Shown: piece after piece, positions 12,058 through 23,607 of the stretch | Layout: each line of letters begins with the position of its first letter | Position numbering within the stretch: the first letter of the stretch is position 1 | Source of the DNA: Paramecium tetraurelia | Lineage: Eukaryota; Ciliophora; Oligohymenophorea; Peniculida; Parameciidae | NCBI RefSeq assembly: GCF_000165425.1 | Contig: NW_001799177.1 | Location: 758,347-822,346 of the forward strand | Direction: 5' to 3' | DNA: 64,000 nt | Position numbers and translations under genes: made by a program | The notes under the pieces: model-generated | What the model saw: only the letters and a program-made list of their open reading frames with translations | Told to the model about the DNA's origin: nothing | Databases searched by the model: none

Positions 12058-13907
12058 TCAATTATGTGAATCATGGATGGCAATATTTTTTTTTACTGCA
12101 TATTTTTTATAAATTTCTATTAAATCTTCATATGCGGGAGCATTAAACATCTCAGGTTGCATCATACTTAAAGTGAAATCAAGTACTTTTTTCTTTTTAT
12201 TTTTTTCTTGAATATAATTTTGAGCATATTATTAACATTTTTATTTCTTTTCTTTAATGAAATCATCCATTATCTATAATAATAAAATACTATCAAAAAA
12301 TAAATGATAATTTTATACTTATCAATATGATATTGTCTCTTTTTTATTTGACTATGTTTATTAATCAATTCAAGAATAATAGCTTAGCCATTCTTATTCA
12401 ACAATCTCCATAATCTATCTCTATATGCCTTGTGTTTCTATTTCAAGTTTTTAAACACTCTCTTAACATAGTTCACTTTTTCAACAAAATAATGATGTTT
12501 TTACAAACATTATATGTATAAGTGAGTGGTATGTAGAAATTATAGGATAAGTTTAATAGCTCTTACTTTTGAGAATCCCCTTAGTTGTTAAGTAAAGATT
12601 TTGACTGATAAACACATTTTGAATTTGCTTCTATCTTCAACTGTTGCACCCATCCCTTTTATTTTTATCATAGTTATAGTCTTGTATTGCCAAACTATCA
12701 AACGTCCCTTTGCTAAATATTTATTATGTAATTTCATTTTCTATGATAATGTAATAAACAATTACATCTAACATTTCTTTCATTTAAGCAGCATACTAAG
12801 CAATCTTAATTAATTCAAACCAAATAATTTGATTGCGTATTTTCAATTTTTATTAAATTTCTATCTGTTTTTGAATGTTTCTTATTTCTTTTAAAGATTC
12901 ATTTGCTTTTAATTTGCTGATTATGTCCATCTTTTTATCTTCATAAATCACTCTTTTTCTTTCTCCTGCCTGCAAGATTCTTTATTTTAGTAATCTTTAA
13001 CTTATCTTAATCTTTTATTCAATTTCTTTTAATTAAAATATAATGTTACAATCTTTTTAATATTGTTTCGTATTTAAATTGTTAGCTATTTTATCCATCT
13101 GAATTTAATCTAATCTTGGAGTATTCAAAGAATATAATTCTATTAAACATTATAATAATTTTTAATACTTGATTTATATTTATCCGAATCTAATTCTTCC
13201 TTTATTGTCTTTACTTTTTTCTTAAAATAATGACCAAAAATAAAGTTTATTGCTATAAGACAATCCTCTTCTGAATACATTGAAATATATAAATTCTTCA
13301 TATGAAAAGTATCCCTCTATTGTTAATCTGCAAATTTAAAATATTTAGACTATATTGCTTATTCACAATTAAAACTAGTGGGAAATTGAGCCACCGTAGA
13401 TATATACATCTTAAAGGTTTATAATTTCGAATTTTCACTTCTGACATAAGCTTATAATGGACTTTCCCTATCATAAATTCTCACATAAAAATAATTGAAC
13501 CTGAATCTTGTTATTTAAATTATGCTTGTTTGATTAGATTTCAACTCTTATAAAGTTAAAGAACCATCATGTTTTATATCGATTTGCTTTTTTAATTCTG
13601 CAACACTCCCAATTGGTGATAATTAGGGAGTGAATTCAACAATATGTTCTATAGGATCTGATTATTATATTAAATCATAGTTTCTTGAGAAATTTTCCAT
13701 CATTCTGTGTATTTAACTCCTTGAACTTAATATTTTTTTCTCTAATCCGTTACATTCTGATGTTTTTCTATTTGTGGGAGATTGCAAACTGAGAAAAGAA
13801 TTAACATTAGAACTGTTTTATTAAAATTCCACATTGCTATGATGTCTGTTATGACTTGTTGCAGAATCATAAAATAATTACATGCCAGATTATTCTTTAA
13901 AATTCAT
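12058..13907 (-). CDS. Unknown 588-residue protein with helical, IQ-like C-terminal half
   Basis: No family recognised. Three introns (13140-13168, 29 nt; 12741-12765, 25 nt; 12290-12318, 29 nt) join four open segments into 588 residues. The N-terminal quarter is Ser/Asn-rich. A globular-looking middle follows (RFRFNYFYVRIYD, TFKMYISTVAQFP). From about residue 300 the protein is strongly helical and basic (KEIEQKIKISQRLLKQR) and contains short repeats resembling IQ or calmodulin-binding helices (VFKNLKQKHKAYRDRLWRLL). The tail is Lys-rich, then MMQPEMFNAPAYEDL. It lies 41 bp downstream of the gene at 13949-14452 on the same strand. Confidence 0.68.
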
Positions 13908-13948
13908 ATTATTCAATTTTTATATTAAATTATTATTGAAACATATAA

Positions 13949-14452
13949 TCAAGAGAGTATCCTACTTTGTATTTAACTTTGAGTTCCTCGAATGCTAAAT
14001 TAGGCTGATCTCTCTGTTTTATTTATTTATTCGTTGTAAGATAGATTCCTTGCCCTTGATATGCAGCTAATTAGCTAAATGTTATCAATAAGCCTATGAG
14101 CAGAGAAATTTTATTCCTTAGTTTTTGATTGAGCTATTTATAATTCAGGCCTTATTAAGGGTAAATGTAATTGGTGTAAAAGCAAGTCTTAATTCTTCCT
14201 TTTTTATTTTAATTGTTCCTATTTAAATAAAATTGTTGGTTTAGCATCAATTGATCTTAACTTGAATTTTTACTAAGAGTTCTTACTTAATATTTTAGAT
14301 TTTTCTGATTTTAAAGGTTCAGTTATAGGAGGTAATAAAAAGAAGTTATAGGCTCCTGTCTCTATGGTTTAAACTCCTTAATTTCTCATTAATTAAATTA
14401 AAACAATACAATACACCAAAATAATCATAACCAATTTGCTCCAATCTCGCAT
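13949..14452 (-). CDS. Hypothetical protein with N-terminal hydrophobic segment
   Basis: Single open frame of 167 residues ending in TGA. The N-terminus, MRDWSKLVMIILVYCIVLI, looks like a signal peptide or signal anchor. The remainder is polar, Gln- and Lys-rich, with no motif I recognise. The start faces the divergent kinase gene at 14529, 76 bp away. The composition resembles that of neighbouring real genes, but the call rests only on ORF length and the signal-like start. Confidence 0.45.
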
Positions 14453-14528
14453 ATTCAAATTAAACCATAACTTATTTAATCATTTTCCTTAAATAAAAGT
14501 CTATTATTATAATATATAAGTTATCTTA

Positions 14529-16245
14529 ATGAGTGCAAAGGTGGTTGAAAATTATTCCCTCTTGGAAGTAATTGGTTCTGGTTAATATGGTAAAGTCTAT
14601 AAGGCTGTCAATATCAAGAATAACAGTCTCGTGGCAGTGAAAGTTGTCAAAATAGAAAAATTTAAAGAAGTTCCTAAACTAGAAGAATTTACAATGAATG
14701 AAATTCAAACCCTAGCAAGAATTAATAATCCTCATGTAGTCAAATTCATTGAAATGTTAAAGAGTTCTCGCAATTATTATTTTGTCTACGAATATTGTAA
14801 TGGCTCAACTCTTGAAGCAATTATATAAGAATAAGGGTAAAAATTCAGTATAAAAACCTTAGAGTGTAAACAGAAAAAGAAGCCCTATATTACTTTAGAC
14901 AATTGGTCCAAGCCTTCTAATCATTGGTCTCTGAAAATATAATGCATAGGGATTTGAAGCCAAGTAATATTATGTTGCATAATGGTTCAATAAAATTGGG
15001 TGATTTTGGATTTTGCAAAGCATTGAATACTGCTTAGGATTTATCAACAACAATGGTCGGATCACCAATCTATATGGCACCAGAAATTTTGAAAGGATAA
15101 GAGTATACAATTAAAGCAGATATTTGGTCTTTGGGTTGTGTATTATATGAATTGCTTTATGGAATCTGTCCATTTGAAGAAAAAACGATGGCATAATTAA
15201 TGCTAGCAGTTGAAGAAAGAGAAATATCATTTTTGGACAATGTTAATGTTGTATCTCAAACGACTAAAGATTTACTATTGAAAATGTTAACAAAAGATTA
15301 TAATAAAAGGATCAATTGGAAAGACTTATTTGAAAGGGAACTTACTTATGCTGAAAGTAATGCTTTACTTAATTATTTAGGAATTAAAAATACAGAATAA
15401 CAACCAAATTAAATTTAATAAGAGTTGACTTTAAATTCATAGAGAAATAAGGAATCTAAAGCCTTTAAATATTTATTAATGGAAAGAAATAAGATATTTT
15501 ATCTATACAAAGTTGTAGAAGAAGTATTGGAATTGAGTAAAGATGAAGTATTTTTAATTATTAGTAATTTAGAGAGATGAATAGAGAGAATCACAAAGTG
15601 TATATTGTGGATATTTACTTATGAAATATATTTGTTATTTGATAGAAATGATTAGGATGAATTTAGTAGAAAAATTCAATGTCTCAGCCTTCCCCCATTT
15701 AGCTAAAAAACACGAGTTATAAAACGATATTACTAAAACATTTGAATATAAAAGCTTTTGTACTTTAATTCAAAAAGAAGTTGAAACAGCCAGAAAAATG
15801 TTTAAACATTATTAAGAAGAAGCTGATAAGTTTTTCAAATCCTAAACTAATGGATAACATATTTATTAAGGAACTGAATTTGCCCATTTTGAAAATGAAT
15901 TACAGAGAGAGTTAAGTACATCTGAAATTTCAATAACCTTTATGAAAAAGCTAGTGTTAAAATATTGTGAGGATATGAAAAGTCAATTTTTACAGTAATT
16001 CTTAGACAAAAATCCATAAAGTGGAAGCAAGTAACATTTATATTTATATTAGATAATTATTACATATAGAAAAAACATTGGAATCATTGATTTTAGATGA
16101 ATTTTTTGAAAATTGTATGGACATTTAATAAATCGATTTAGAACAATAGAATTATTTTGCTATTCTAAATAAATATACGAAAGCTGATTTATTGTAAGTT
16201 ATTACAAACAAGATGGATTATATTAGACATAAATTATATAAATGA
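14529..16245 (+). CDS. Active ULK/ATG1-like protein kinase
   Basis: Ser/Thr kinase of 547 residues with an N-terminal kinase domain (about 10-260) and a helical C-terminal region. Catalytic landmarks are complete: GSGQYGKVYKA, VAVKVVK (ATP-binding Lys), HRDLKPSN, GDFGFCKAL and GSPIYMAPE. This combination resembles the ULK/ATG1/Fused group, whose members act in autophagy or ciliary signalling; the exact role here is unknown. Introns: 14848-14873 (26 nt), 15548-15572 (25 nt) and 16031-16052 (22 nt). Removing the second extends the protein past an apparent stop (LSKDERDEQRES...). The C-terminal region (IFYLYKVVEEVLEL, YLLMKYICYLIEMI) resembles that of the pseudokinase at 23608. Confidence 0.9.
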
Positions 16246-16579
16246 TTATATTAAAATGTTAGATAAAAAACATTAATTGTTTTATTTTTTAATATAAAAT
16301 TACAATTTATTTCAATGAAGTACTTATGGTCTAATTCAATATTAACTCCAATTTAAAAATTCCAAATTACATACTATATATCTGAATACAAGATATAGAA
16401 TTAAGTATGTAACTAGAAATTATGAGTTGAAAATTTCGAAAATGTTCTAAAAGTAAAAAATTGCCAACTTCTTGTTAGGTATTAGAGTGTTTTTTAAGCA
16501 TTTTTCAAAGTTGAAGCATAGAAACTTAATTATAATAATAGATTGAGATAAAAAAAAATAGATAATCAAAATATGACTT
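16246..16579. other. Spacer between convergent genes
   Basis: AT-rich stretch between two convergent genes. The minus strand stays largely open in table 6, with two TGA codons, so the small gene at 16580-16831 might continue here through unseen introns. I found no splice pair that gives a convincing product, and no RNA gene. Confidence 0.4.
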
Positions 16580-16831
16580 TCAGAGAATGTGACAGTCAAT
16601 TGCTTTATTAGATTATCTTCTATTAAAAAATTTATTTCTTTCCAACCCAAAATCATCTTTAGGAGTTTGATTATTTTGAGATCTGTATTCTTCTTGTTTT
16701 TTTCTAGGATCAGTACAAAATTTTAATTCAATTTTCCTTAAGTAGTTTATAATAGACTGAATTTTAGGATTAGGTCGATGATAAATTTCTAATTCTATAG
16801 AGTCAAGACTTGAATTCAATTCTTCTGTCAT
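16580..16831 (-). CDS. Small hypothetical protein
   Basis: Open frame of 83 residues (start MTEELNSSLDSIELEIYHRP) ending in TGA. It is polar and charged, with one helical stretch (SIINYLRKIELKF), and has no recognised domain. It could continue further downstream on the minus strand if an intron was missed. Confidence 0.4.
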
Positions 16832-17004
16832 TCAATTATTTTTAAGATTATTAATCATTTATCAATCGAAATCATTTCATAACAAATACTCATCTTAATC
16901 ATATAGAAATCTAAATGATGTTAATTGTCTAATATTTATACAAATTAGAAAATATTGTTATTAATTACATAAAAATAAGGTATCAGCCCAATATTAATTA
17001 AATA

Positions 17005-17461
17005 TCATTTATTTTTTCTTCCTATAGATTTTGCCATTCTTCTTAATTTTCTTAATTTTGAATTTACCTTACTGATTCTTTATTATCTTTGTTAGATCTT
17101 TTAAAATGTGTTTTTTGTTGTTTGTTTCTCTTAATCATATTCTAAAAATTGGCCAATCAAATCACTCTAATTTTTCTTTTTCTCTTTGATATCATAATTA
17201 TCTATAAATTACCATAATTATTACCCATTCCATCAACATAAGTTCCCACTCAAAAATACTTAGGCATGGTTTTAAAGTCACTTGATTTAATTGGTTATTT
17301 TGGATCTAAGTATTTCTTCAACTTCATTATTAAAAATTCTTATTTCGTAGTTTCATCTNNNNNNNNNNNNNNNNNNNNNNNNNNNNNNNNNNNNNNNNNN
17401 NNNNNNNNNNNNNNNNNNNNTATTTCAGATTTAATAGCTATTCTAATTATTCTTATCTCAT
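17005..17461 (-). CDS. FCF2: Fcf2-like pre-rRNA processing protein, with gap and in-frame TGA
   Basis: Short homologue of Fcf2 (the C-terminal domain of human DNTTIP2), a nucleolar factor for 18S rRNA maturation. After an assembly gap the frame reads MKLKKYLDPKQPIKSSDFK, then TMPKYF-stop-VGTYVDG, matching the family pattern LDPK...FPKYFQVGT-VD. A 23-nt intron at 17202-17224 then gives NYDIKEKKKNQSDLIGQFL, which aligns with the EFYSSR-PKKERK-TLVEELL region, and the tail is basic (RRMAKSIGRKNK). The start at 17461 encodes MRQEQLEQLLNLK before the Ns. The codon at 17250-17252 is TGA where the family has Gln. No intron can remove it. It may be a base error, a mutation or read-through. Confidence 0.8.
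17359..17420. other. Assembly gap (62 Ns)
   Basis: Run of Ns inside the Fcf2-like gene. Its true length is unknown, so the frame across it cannot be checked. Confidence 0.99.
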
Positions 17462-17908
17462 ATTAAAACACTTTTAAAAATTAAATAATAAATATTTATT
17501 TACTCATCATAGTAAATCTAAATTATTAATGACTAATGAGTTAAATAGATGACAATACTCAATCAGCTTATAATATATATCTATTATCTTCATTATAAAG
17601 TCTTAACAATAACTTAATATTATTTAATTAAGTTGAGAAATCACTTTGCACTATATAAGCTAACTTAGAAATAGTTCTTCAATGTATTTTATTATCCTTT
17701 TTGGTACTATATAGTATTATGAATATTTGCCAATAGAAATGAGTCACAATAATTGTTTCTACTTATGAGAATAAAATTGATATTTACTTAAAATAGACTT
17801 CACAATTTTTTATTTGAAAACTCTAGTAGGATCATCATAAAACATAATTTATTAAATACGTTTATTTTGACTCCTATTGTATATAATTTTATAATTAAAT
17901 TTATTAAA
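17462..17908. other. Gene-poor spacer with a weak minus-strand ORF
   Basis: No confident gene. On the minus strand a frame from ATG at 17845 runs 111 codons to tandem TGA stops at 17504-17509, interrupted by one TGA at 17744-17746. It begins MFYDDPTRVFKQKIVKSIL. It could be a decayed gene, a missed-intron gene or chance; AT-rich sequence under this code gives long open frames easily. Confidence 0.3.
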
Positions 17909-19460
17909 ATGAGAAGTACAATTAAGCCTTTACCATAAATTAATAATAGACCATCAATTGATGAGGAGGATTCTTACCCTGGGCGATTGCACACTATTTA
18001 GAGAAAGTTGAAATTTGGAAGCAACACCTATATCATTAGTAGTAATACTACTGTTTCAGAATCTTTAAATAAAAAATAGAAATAAACCCCTGTGACTGAG
18101 TCATAATTATTAAGACAAATTGATACAAAGCTAGAAATGCATAAGAAAGACATTGAATAAAGAAATGATATGATTATATCAATTGAAAAAGGCTTTGAGT
18201 CAATGAAATAAGAGTTAGTTAAAGAAAAAATCTAAAATGAAGAGAAATCTAAATAACTCTAAGAATTATAGGCTAGCTATTAAGCAATATAATTAAGATT
18301 AAAGTAGGCAGGTGATTCATCTAAAGTAAATTTATAAGCTGAAAAAGATAGAGAGAAAATTAATTCGTTAGAAATTAGTATTAAATAAGCGTAGGCAAAA
18401 GAATAAGAATTATTACAGTAAATAGAATCTTTAAATTAATAAATATCTCAGTATTAAGAAAAATTAAAAAGTAAAGAAGAAAGTAATGAAGAATTTAAGA
18501 AGTTAAAAGATCAACTTCATAAAGCTGAAGTATTAAATTAATGTTAATATTTAAGGATTTGTAAAGTAAAATGGAACATTAAATTACTGACATCTAAAAA
18601 AATATCGAGAAGGAGGTTAATGAAAAAAACAATATAAAGAAATAATATGATTAATATAGGAATGATAGTTAATTAAAAGAATAGACTTTGAATAAAGAGA
18701 TATCAGCTTCATTGATATAAATCAAATAATTAGAATAAGAAAAGCTTGCAATCATGGAAAATTTAAAGAAATCTAAAGATCAAAATGATCAAAATTCGAA
18801 ATTAAATGAACAAATTTTAAGTTTGAAATTATAACTTTCCGAATTATCTAAAACAAAAGATGTATGATTATTAACTATGTAGAAAGAAATTAGTTAATTG
18901 AGACAAAAAATTGATGAATAATCCAAAAATTCCATAGAATTAAATAGTCAACTTGAAAAATTAAAGCAAAGACAACAAGAATTATAATAATAGTTACAGG
19001 ATAAATTATAATAATTAGAATCATTAAGAAATCAAAAATAACTGCTAGACTAGCAAAATCAAAACAATTAATCTGATATAAATAATTTGAATACGTAATT
19101 AGAATCATTGAAAGAACAGTTATCAAAACCCAAAAATACAAAATAAATTACAGACACAATTACATTATTAGAAAAAACTGATGTATTAATATTCTTATTA
19201 ATATTTCTTAGAAAGATATATAAAAGAATTTATCATGTACATTTTGTAACAAATTCATCAAGTAACCTGTTACTATAATTCCATGTGGGCATTCTTATTG
19301 TTTTGAATGCAAAAAAGGATATAATAAAGAATGTTTTAAGTGCGGACCTAAATTAAAAATTGAAGCAATGTATAGAAATGAATTACTTGATGATATTATT
19401 GCAATGGTTAAATTAATTGAATAAAGCATCAACAGCATGAAATAAGTTACTAAATAATGA
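17909..19460 (+). CDS. Coiled-coil protein with C-terminal RING finger
   Basis: Protein of 491 residues. After a short basic N-terminus, a long Gln-rich coiled coil runs from about residue 75 to 410, with heptads such as LESLRNQKQLLDQQ. A C3HC4 RING finger follows: SCTFCNKF, then PCGHSYCFEC, then CFKCGP. Such proteins are usually E3 ubiquitin ligases that dimerise through the coil; the target is unknown. Introns: 18530-18555 (26 nt, ending AAG), 18862-18882 (21 nt, contains an in-frame TGA) and 19183-19211 (29 nt). The RING is readable only after splicing the third. The stop lies 11 bp from the stop of the convergent gene at 19472. Confidence 0.87.
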
Positions 19461-19471
19461 TAGCGCATATA

Positions 19472-19952
19472 TCATATTACAATCAAATAAGCAGTTCTAG
19501 CAAATGTTTTTTGTAATTTATTATATTAATTATTCTGATGTTGTTCAGTTTTAGATCTTTTCTTTTTTGTTTCTTTTTTTTATGCAATTTCAGGAAATTG
19601 ACAAAAATATTCTTATTCTAATTATTTTTATGTAATTTTGTTTAATAGTTAGGCTGTTAGTACCTTTTAATTATCTGGCATCATTTTAGCCTTTATCATT
19701 TCAGGTTTAATGAGATGATCTAATTCTTTAATTGAAATATTTCTATGTTTGGGTTTCTAAAGAATTACTTAATATAAGTACTGATTTTGGCAATTATTCT
19801 TTATGATTTGAAAATAAACCTAGTTTAATTCTATATTTATTTAAATAAAGTTGTTTAAATTTTGTTTTAGAAGGATTTTCTACTTATTCCCAACTTAAAT
19901 TATTTATTGACATTTAATAAATTGCTTTAATTTATTTATTAATTAAATTCAT
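19472..19952 (-). CDS. Small basic hypothetical protein
   Basis: Protein of 151 residues with one 25-nt intron (19757-19781) that is required by frame. The second half is highly basic (AQKKETKKKRSKTEQ), suggesting a nuclear or nucleolar protein. The middle reads ISIKELDHLIKPEMIKAKMMP. No family recognised. A second in-frame Met lies 13 codons after the first, so the start is uncertain. Confidence 0.6.
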
Positions 19953-20088
19953 AAAATTTTGTCAAGCCATTTTATCATTTAAGAGGATTTTCCTTTAAAA
20001 CTGGAATAATAAATACATATTGTAAATAGGGTGAGACTGAATTAAAGGATCTAAAACAAATTGGAGATTAATAAGTAATTAAGGGAAA

Positions 20089-20310
20089 ATGAATTCTAGA
20101 TAAAAAATATGTATAAAATCATATTCTAGAGATGAAAAAATTAATCTTCAATTAGATTGGAATGGTAGACTAGGTAAGAGATCTTAAGGAATTATTCTTT
20201 ACACCTCAAATAATACCAGGACATAAGATTATATTTTGATTCAATATTTCATGTCTCTTATAACTGTATTATAGGATTTTATAATGATTTTTTTTTAATT
20301 TTACTAATGA
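20089..20310 (+). CDS. Doubtful small ORF
   Basis: A 73-codon frame (start MNSRQKICIKSYSRDEKI) ends in TGA 4 bp before the convergent gene. It has no recognised motif. A possible 25-nt intron overlaps its start codon, so an upstream exon might exist. Listed because it fills an otherwise empty spacer (19953-20314). Confidence 0.2.
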
Positions 20311-20314
20311 TATT

Positions 20315-21102
20315 TCAATATGTTTTTTTAATTCTCTCCGCATTTTTAGGAGAATCATAAATAGTTGGAGGGCGACGCATCTCATGTTGGAAATGATTAT
20401 ATTCAAATGTTCTATTTGATCTTCTTGTATATGCTAACTCCATGAGGAAATCAAACATATCGTCCTAAAGATTTGAGTTTATGAATTACAGTGCAAGCAT
20501 ATGCTGCTTCATAAAACATTGCATAGCATGGATATACTTTGGCTCTTTTCAAATAATCGGCTTCAGTCTTATCCATTTTAAAATGCTCAGCTTAATCACA
20601 ATCAAACCACTTCTAAAATCTTAAAGCACATAAAGTAAAGTAATCTTATTGTGATTGATATGTTGGATAAGGAACATACACTTTTTATTTAGGTGGTAAT
20701 CCAACTTGGAAACAATTAGTTCTTCCTGTTGGAGTAGTACCTCTGAAGGGAAACAAACAATCTTCCAAAGCCCCTAAATTGGATTAAAAAATTATGAATT
20801 ACATCCTTCAAACAGAATAGTATAAACATCGTCTGGCTCCATCAAAGAGTATTTATTTGCGGTGGTGTCAAAGTAAAAACACTAGAATTGTAAAATTGTA
20901 TACTTTTGTATATAATCTGAACCAATCCTTTAATTAATCTTTTTCCCATACTGCATCAGTTCTTAATACAAAATCTTTCTCGTAATCTTTCCAATTGATT
21001 CCTTTAATTTAATTGCTGAATACCTTTATGGGAAAAGTCATAATTTGGAGGCATTTTGTGGAAGTCTTTGGGCAATGTCTCTAACAAAGGTTAAGTGGCC
21101 AT
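20315..21102 (-). CDS. CHCH-like (CX9C) probable mitochondrial protein
   Basis: Protein of 229 residues after removal of four introns: 21002-21023 (22 nt, ending AAG), 20882-20903 (22 nt), 20774-20802 (29 nt) and 20465-20489 (25 nt). Each junction restores a continuous frame. A paired-cysteine helix-turn-helix is visible: TLCALRFQKWFDC is CX9C, and PCYAMFYEAAYAC is CX10C. This resembles twin-CX9C (CHCH) proteins imported into the mitochondrial intermembrane space, including several complex I and IV subunits. The C-terminus HEMRRPPTIYDSPKN is unlike families I can name. The mitochondrial role is inference. Confidence 0.75.
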
Positions 21103-21273
21103 TTTATATGTTTAATTAATTTATTAACAAAAATTATATATGATTCATACAATGGATAAAATTAAATGAGGAATCTTTATTGTGTTTATACACTATTTAA
21201 AGTTATCCTGATATTAAATATCTACTAATAATAATAAATTAAGATATCCAATATAATAGTAAAATTAGAATTA

Positions 21274-22582
21274 ATGACTAATTACATGGATCCTGAAGAA
21301 GATTAAGAAATTATTGATTCCATTCTGAATGGTACCATTTAGTAAATAGAATTACAGCTCTTGAAAGTGATGAAGAGAGATCGTTTTCACCATCAATGAC
21401 AAGATCTGAAACCAACAGGACTTATTCTCCTTAAATAATGCGATAGTAACAGTAATCTACTTTCAGCTAAATAGATATTCAATAAAGAAAATTTAAAGTC
21501 CAATTATTGGATTTAAACTAGACTGTTGGGCAATACAACCATTTTCATTGGATGAAGATTCTTACCTTGATGGAGATTTAGTATTACATTGACATAGCTT
21601 AGATTCTTAAATGCAAAGACCAATAAAATAGCAGAAAAATCTAGAGCCTCTTTGAAAAAGGAGATGACGAATAAAAAGAATATATATTTTTTTAAATATT
21701 ACCAGGTATAGTCTAATTGGCCAATGATATCTTTGGGAATTATGTTGTACAAAGAATTTTAGAATAAGGCAATGAAAAACAAAGATAGTTAATCTTTGAT
21801 CAACTAGCTTAATCTATTTTATTATTAAGTTACAATACTTATGGATGTAGAGTGGCTCAGAAATTATTAGAAATTTCTTATAATACTGATAAATTCGAAT
21901 AGATGTTTTCTATTCTTTAATCCTAAATAAGAAATCTTGTTGTAGATATCAACGGAAATCATGTTATATAAAAAATAGCAGAATTGATGAAATCATAGAA
22001 AATCGATTGGCTTATTGAAGGAGTTCTAGGGTAGATTTAAAAGCTGTCTAATGACTCTCATGGTTGCAGATTGATTTAATAAATTTTAGAATAGTCAGCT
22101 ACTCCATAGGTATATCTATTACTTAATATTATTATATTATTTAAACAGCATATATAAAGAATTATTAGATTTATAGGATGAATTATGTTTATCTCAATAT
22201 GGAAATTATATGATTTAGATTTTGCTATAGAAAGGACCATTTGAGGTTGTTTAGTAGATATAAAGCACCATTATTAATGATTTAGAAAAACTTAGTTGTG
22301 ATAAATTTGGAAGGTAAATATGGCTGTCATTAAAATAGTAATGTGGTTGATAAAAGTGTCAATATTTCTTCTTTTATGAGGAAAGAGATCTTGAAAGTGT
22401 TCATAAACAATATGAATATTTTTTATAGGTTATCAAACAATTGTTATGGGAATTATGTCATCTAAAATTTTTGTAAATAACTTGATTATAGTTAATTATT
22501 AAAAATACATCCAGAAAGTAATTCGCTTAATACTTAATTTGGCTAACATGTACTTTAAACCTTATAAAAATTAAAAAATTGA
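21274..22582 (+). CDS. Pumilio (PUF) family RNA-binding protein
   Basis: PUF-repeat protein that should bind 3' untranslated regions of mRNAs and repress or localise them. Repeats visible in order include NDIFGNYVVQRILEQG, NTYGCRVAQKLLE, DINGNHVIQKIAEL, NDSHGCRLIQQILEQ, SQYGNYMIQILLQKG, CDKFGSNVVDKSV and NNCYGNYVIQNFC; each carries the family's base-reading positions (e.g. G-N-Y-V-VQ). The ending is FGQHVLQTLQKLKN. Introns: 21332-21357 (26), 21446-21474 (29), 21581-21602 (22) and 22314-22338 (25). One junction near 22110-22150 is unresolved: a 39-nt GTATAT...ACAG intron leaves the frame off by one, so either a base is missing or splicing is unusual there. About 400 residues. Confidence 0.88.
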
Positions 22583-22721
22583 TTTGATAAATAAGATAAT
22601 ATTAATAATCCAAGAAATATTGTAAAGAGCAAATGGATTATAAATATTATTTTTTGTATATATTGTAAATATATAAATCTTAGTATTATTATTATATATA
22701 TTATCGAATATTTTTTAAGAA

Positions 22722-23522
22722 ATGGGGAAAGATAAAGCTAAAGATAAATAAGTATAGTATTAAGTTTATTCGATTAGAGATCATCAAGCAAGGATAAAAA
22801 GAAGGAAAAAAAGGTGAAGAAGGAGAAGAAAGATAAAAAAGAAAAGCACATAAAAAAAGAAAAATAATAAAAGAATGATATCATAAAGAAGAAACCAAGA
22901 AAGAATTAATGGGGCAAATATGGGACTATCAGGTTTAGTATTTTTAATATTAAAGTAATACAGATATGTATATAAAACGTGAAGAGTTTTTAATGTGGTT
23001 ATCAGATGTCAAAATGCTAAATGTAGAGGCAATTACACCTCAAGAAGAAAAGAAATATTTTGAAGAGTATGTGGAGTGCTATAACACAGCAACGTTTCCA
23101 TCTTAAAAATTCTATAATTTTAAAGCATGGTTTGAAAAGGAACAACTTAAAGAAAAAATACAATAAGCTGAATTAGAAATGCAAACTTTTGATGACGAAA
23201 AAGAAAAACAGTATTAAACTATTTCTATCTTAGGAAGGAATATTAGGAATAAAAAGAATTGATAAAAAAGTAAAAATTATAAAGAGAATATTAACATTTA
23301 CATGAATTTCAGAATATTGTAATTAAATTATTATTTATTAAGGCGCAAGACATGCAGAAATAGAAGCAAATTTAAGATCTCGTTAGACATTACAATTCAA
23401 TAGGTAATCATGAGGTTGCCTTGAGATACTACAAATAATTAAATCCAATTCATACTATTGATGCTCCTCAAATGTAATAGCAACCTCCTATGGAGTATGA
23501 TTATGAATATGAAAACTTCTGA
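22722..23522 (+). CDS. Lys-rich probable nuclear protein with NTATFPS motif
   Basis: Protein of about 241 residues. It starts with a very Lys-rich segment (residues 10-60), then WGKYGTIRFNMYIKREEFLMWLSDVK and VECYNTATFPSQKFYNF, then a coiled coil and an acidic, Gln/Pro-rich tail. From memory, the WL-EV and NTATFPS pattern occurs in a conserved eukaryotic nuclear family, but I cannot name it with confidence. Introns: 22752-22777 (26), 22938-22963 (26) and 23211-23233 (23). A further 24-nt GTAATT...TTAAG stretch near 23318 keeps frame and may or may not be spliced, giving 241 or 233 residues. Confidence 0.7.
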
Positions 23523-23607
23523 TCTAATCAATATGATTTACATAAACAATAATAATTAATATTTAATATGTGTAGCTGTTAATTTATATAAATAATTTGA
23601 ATATTAA

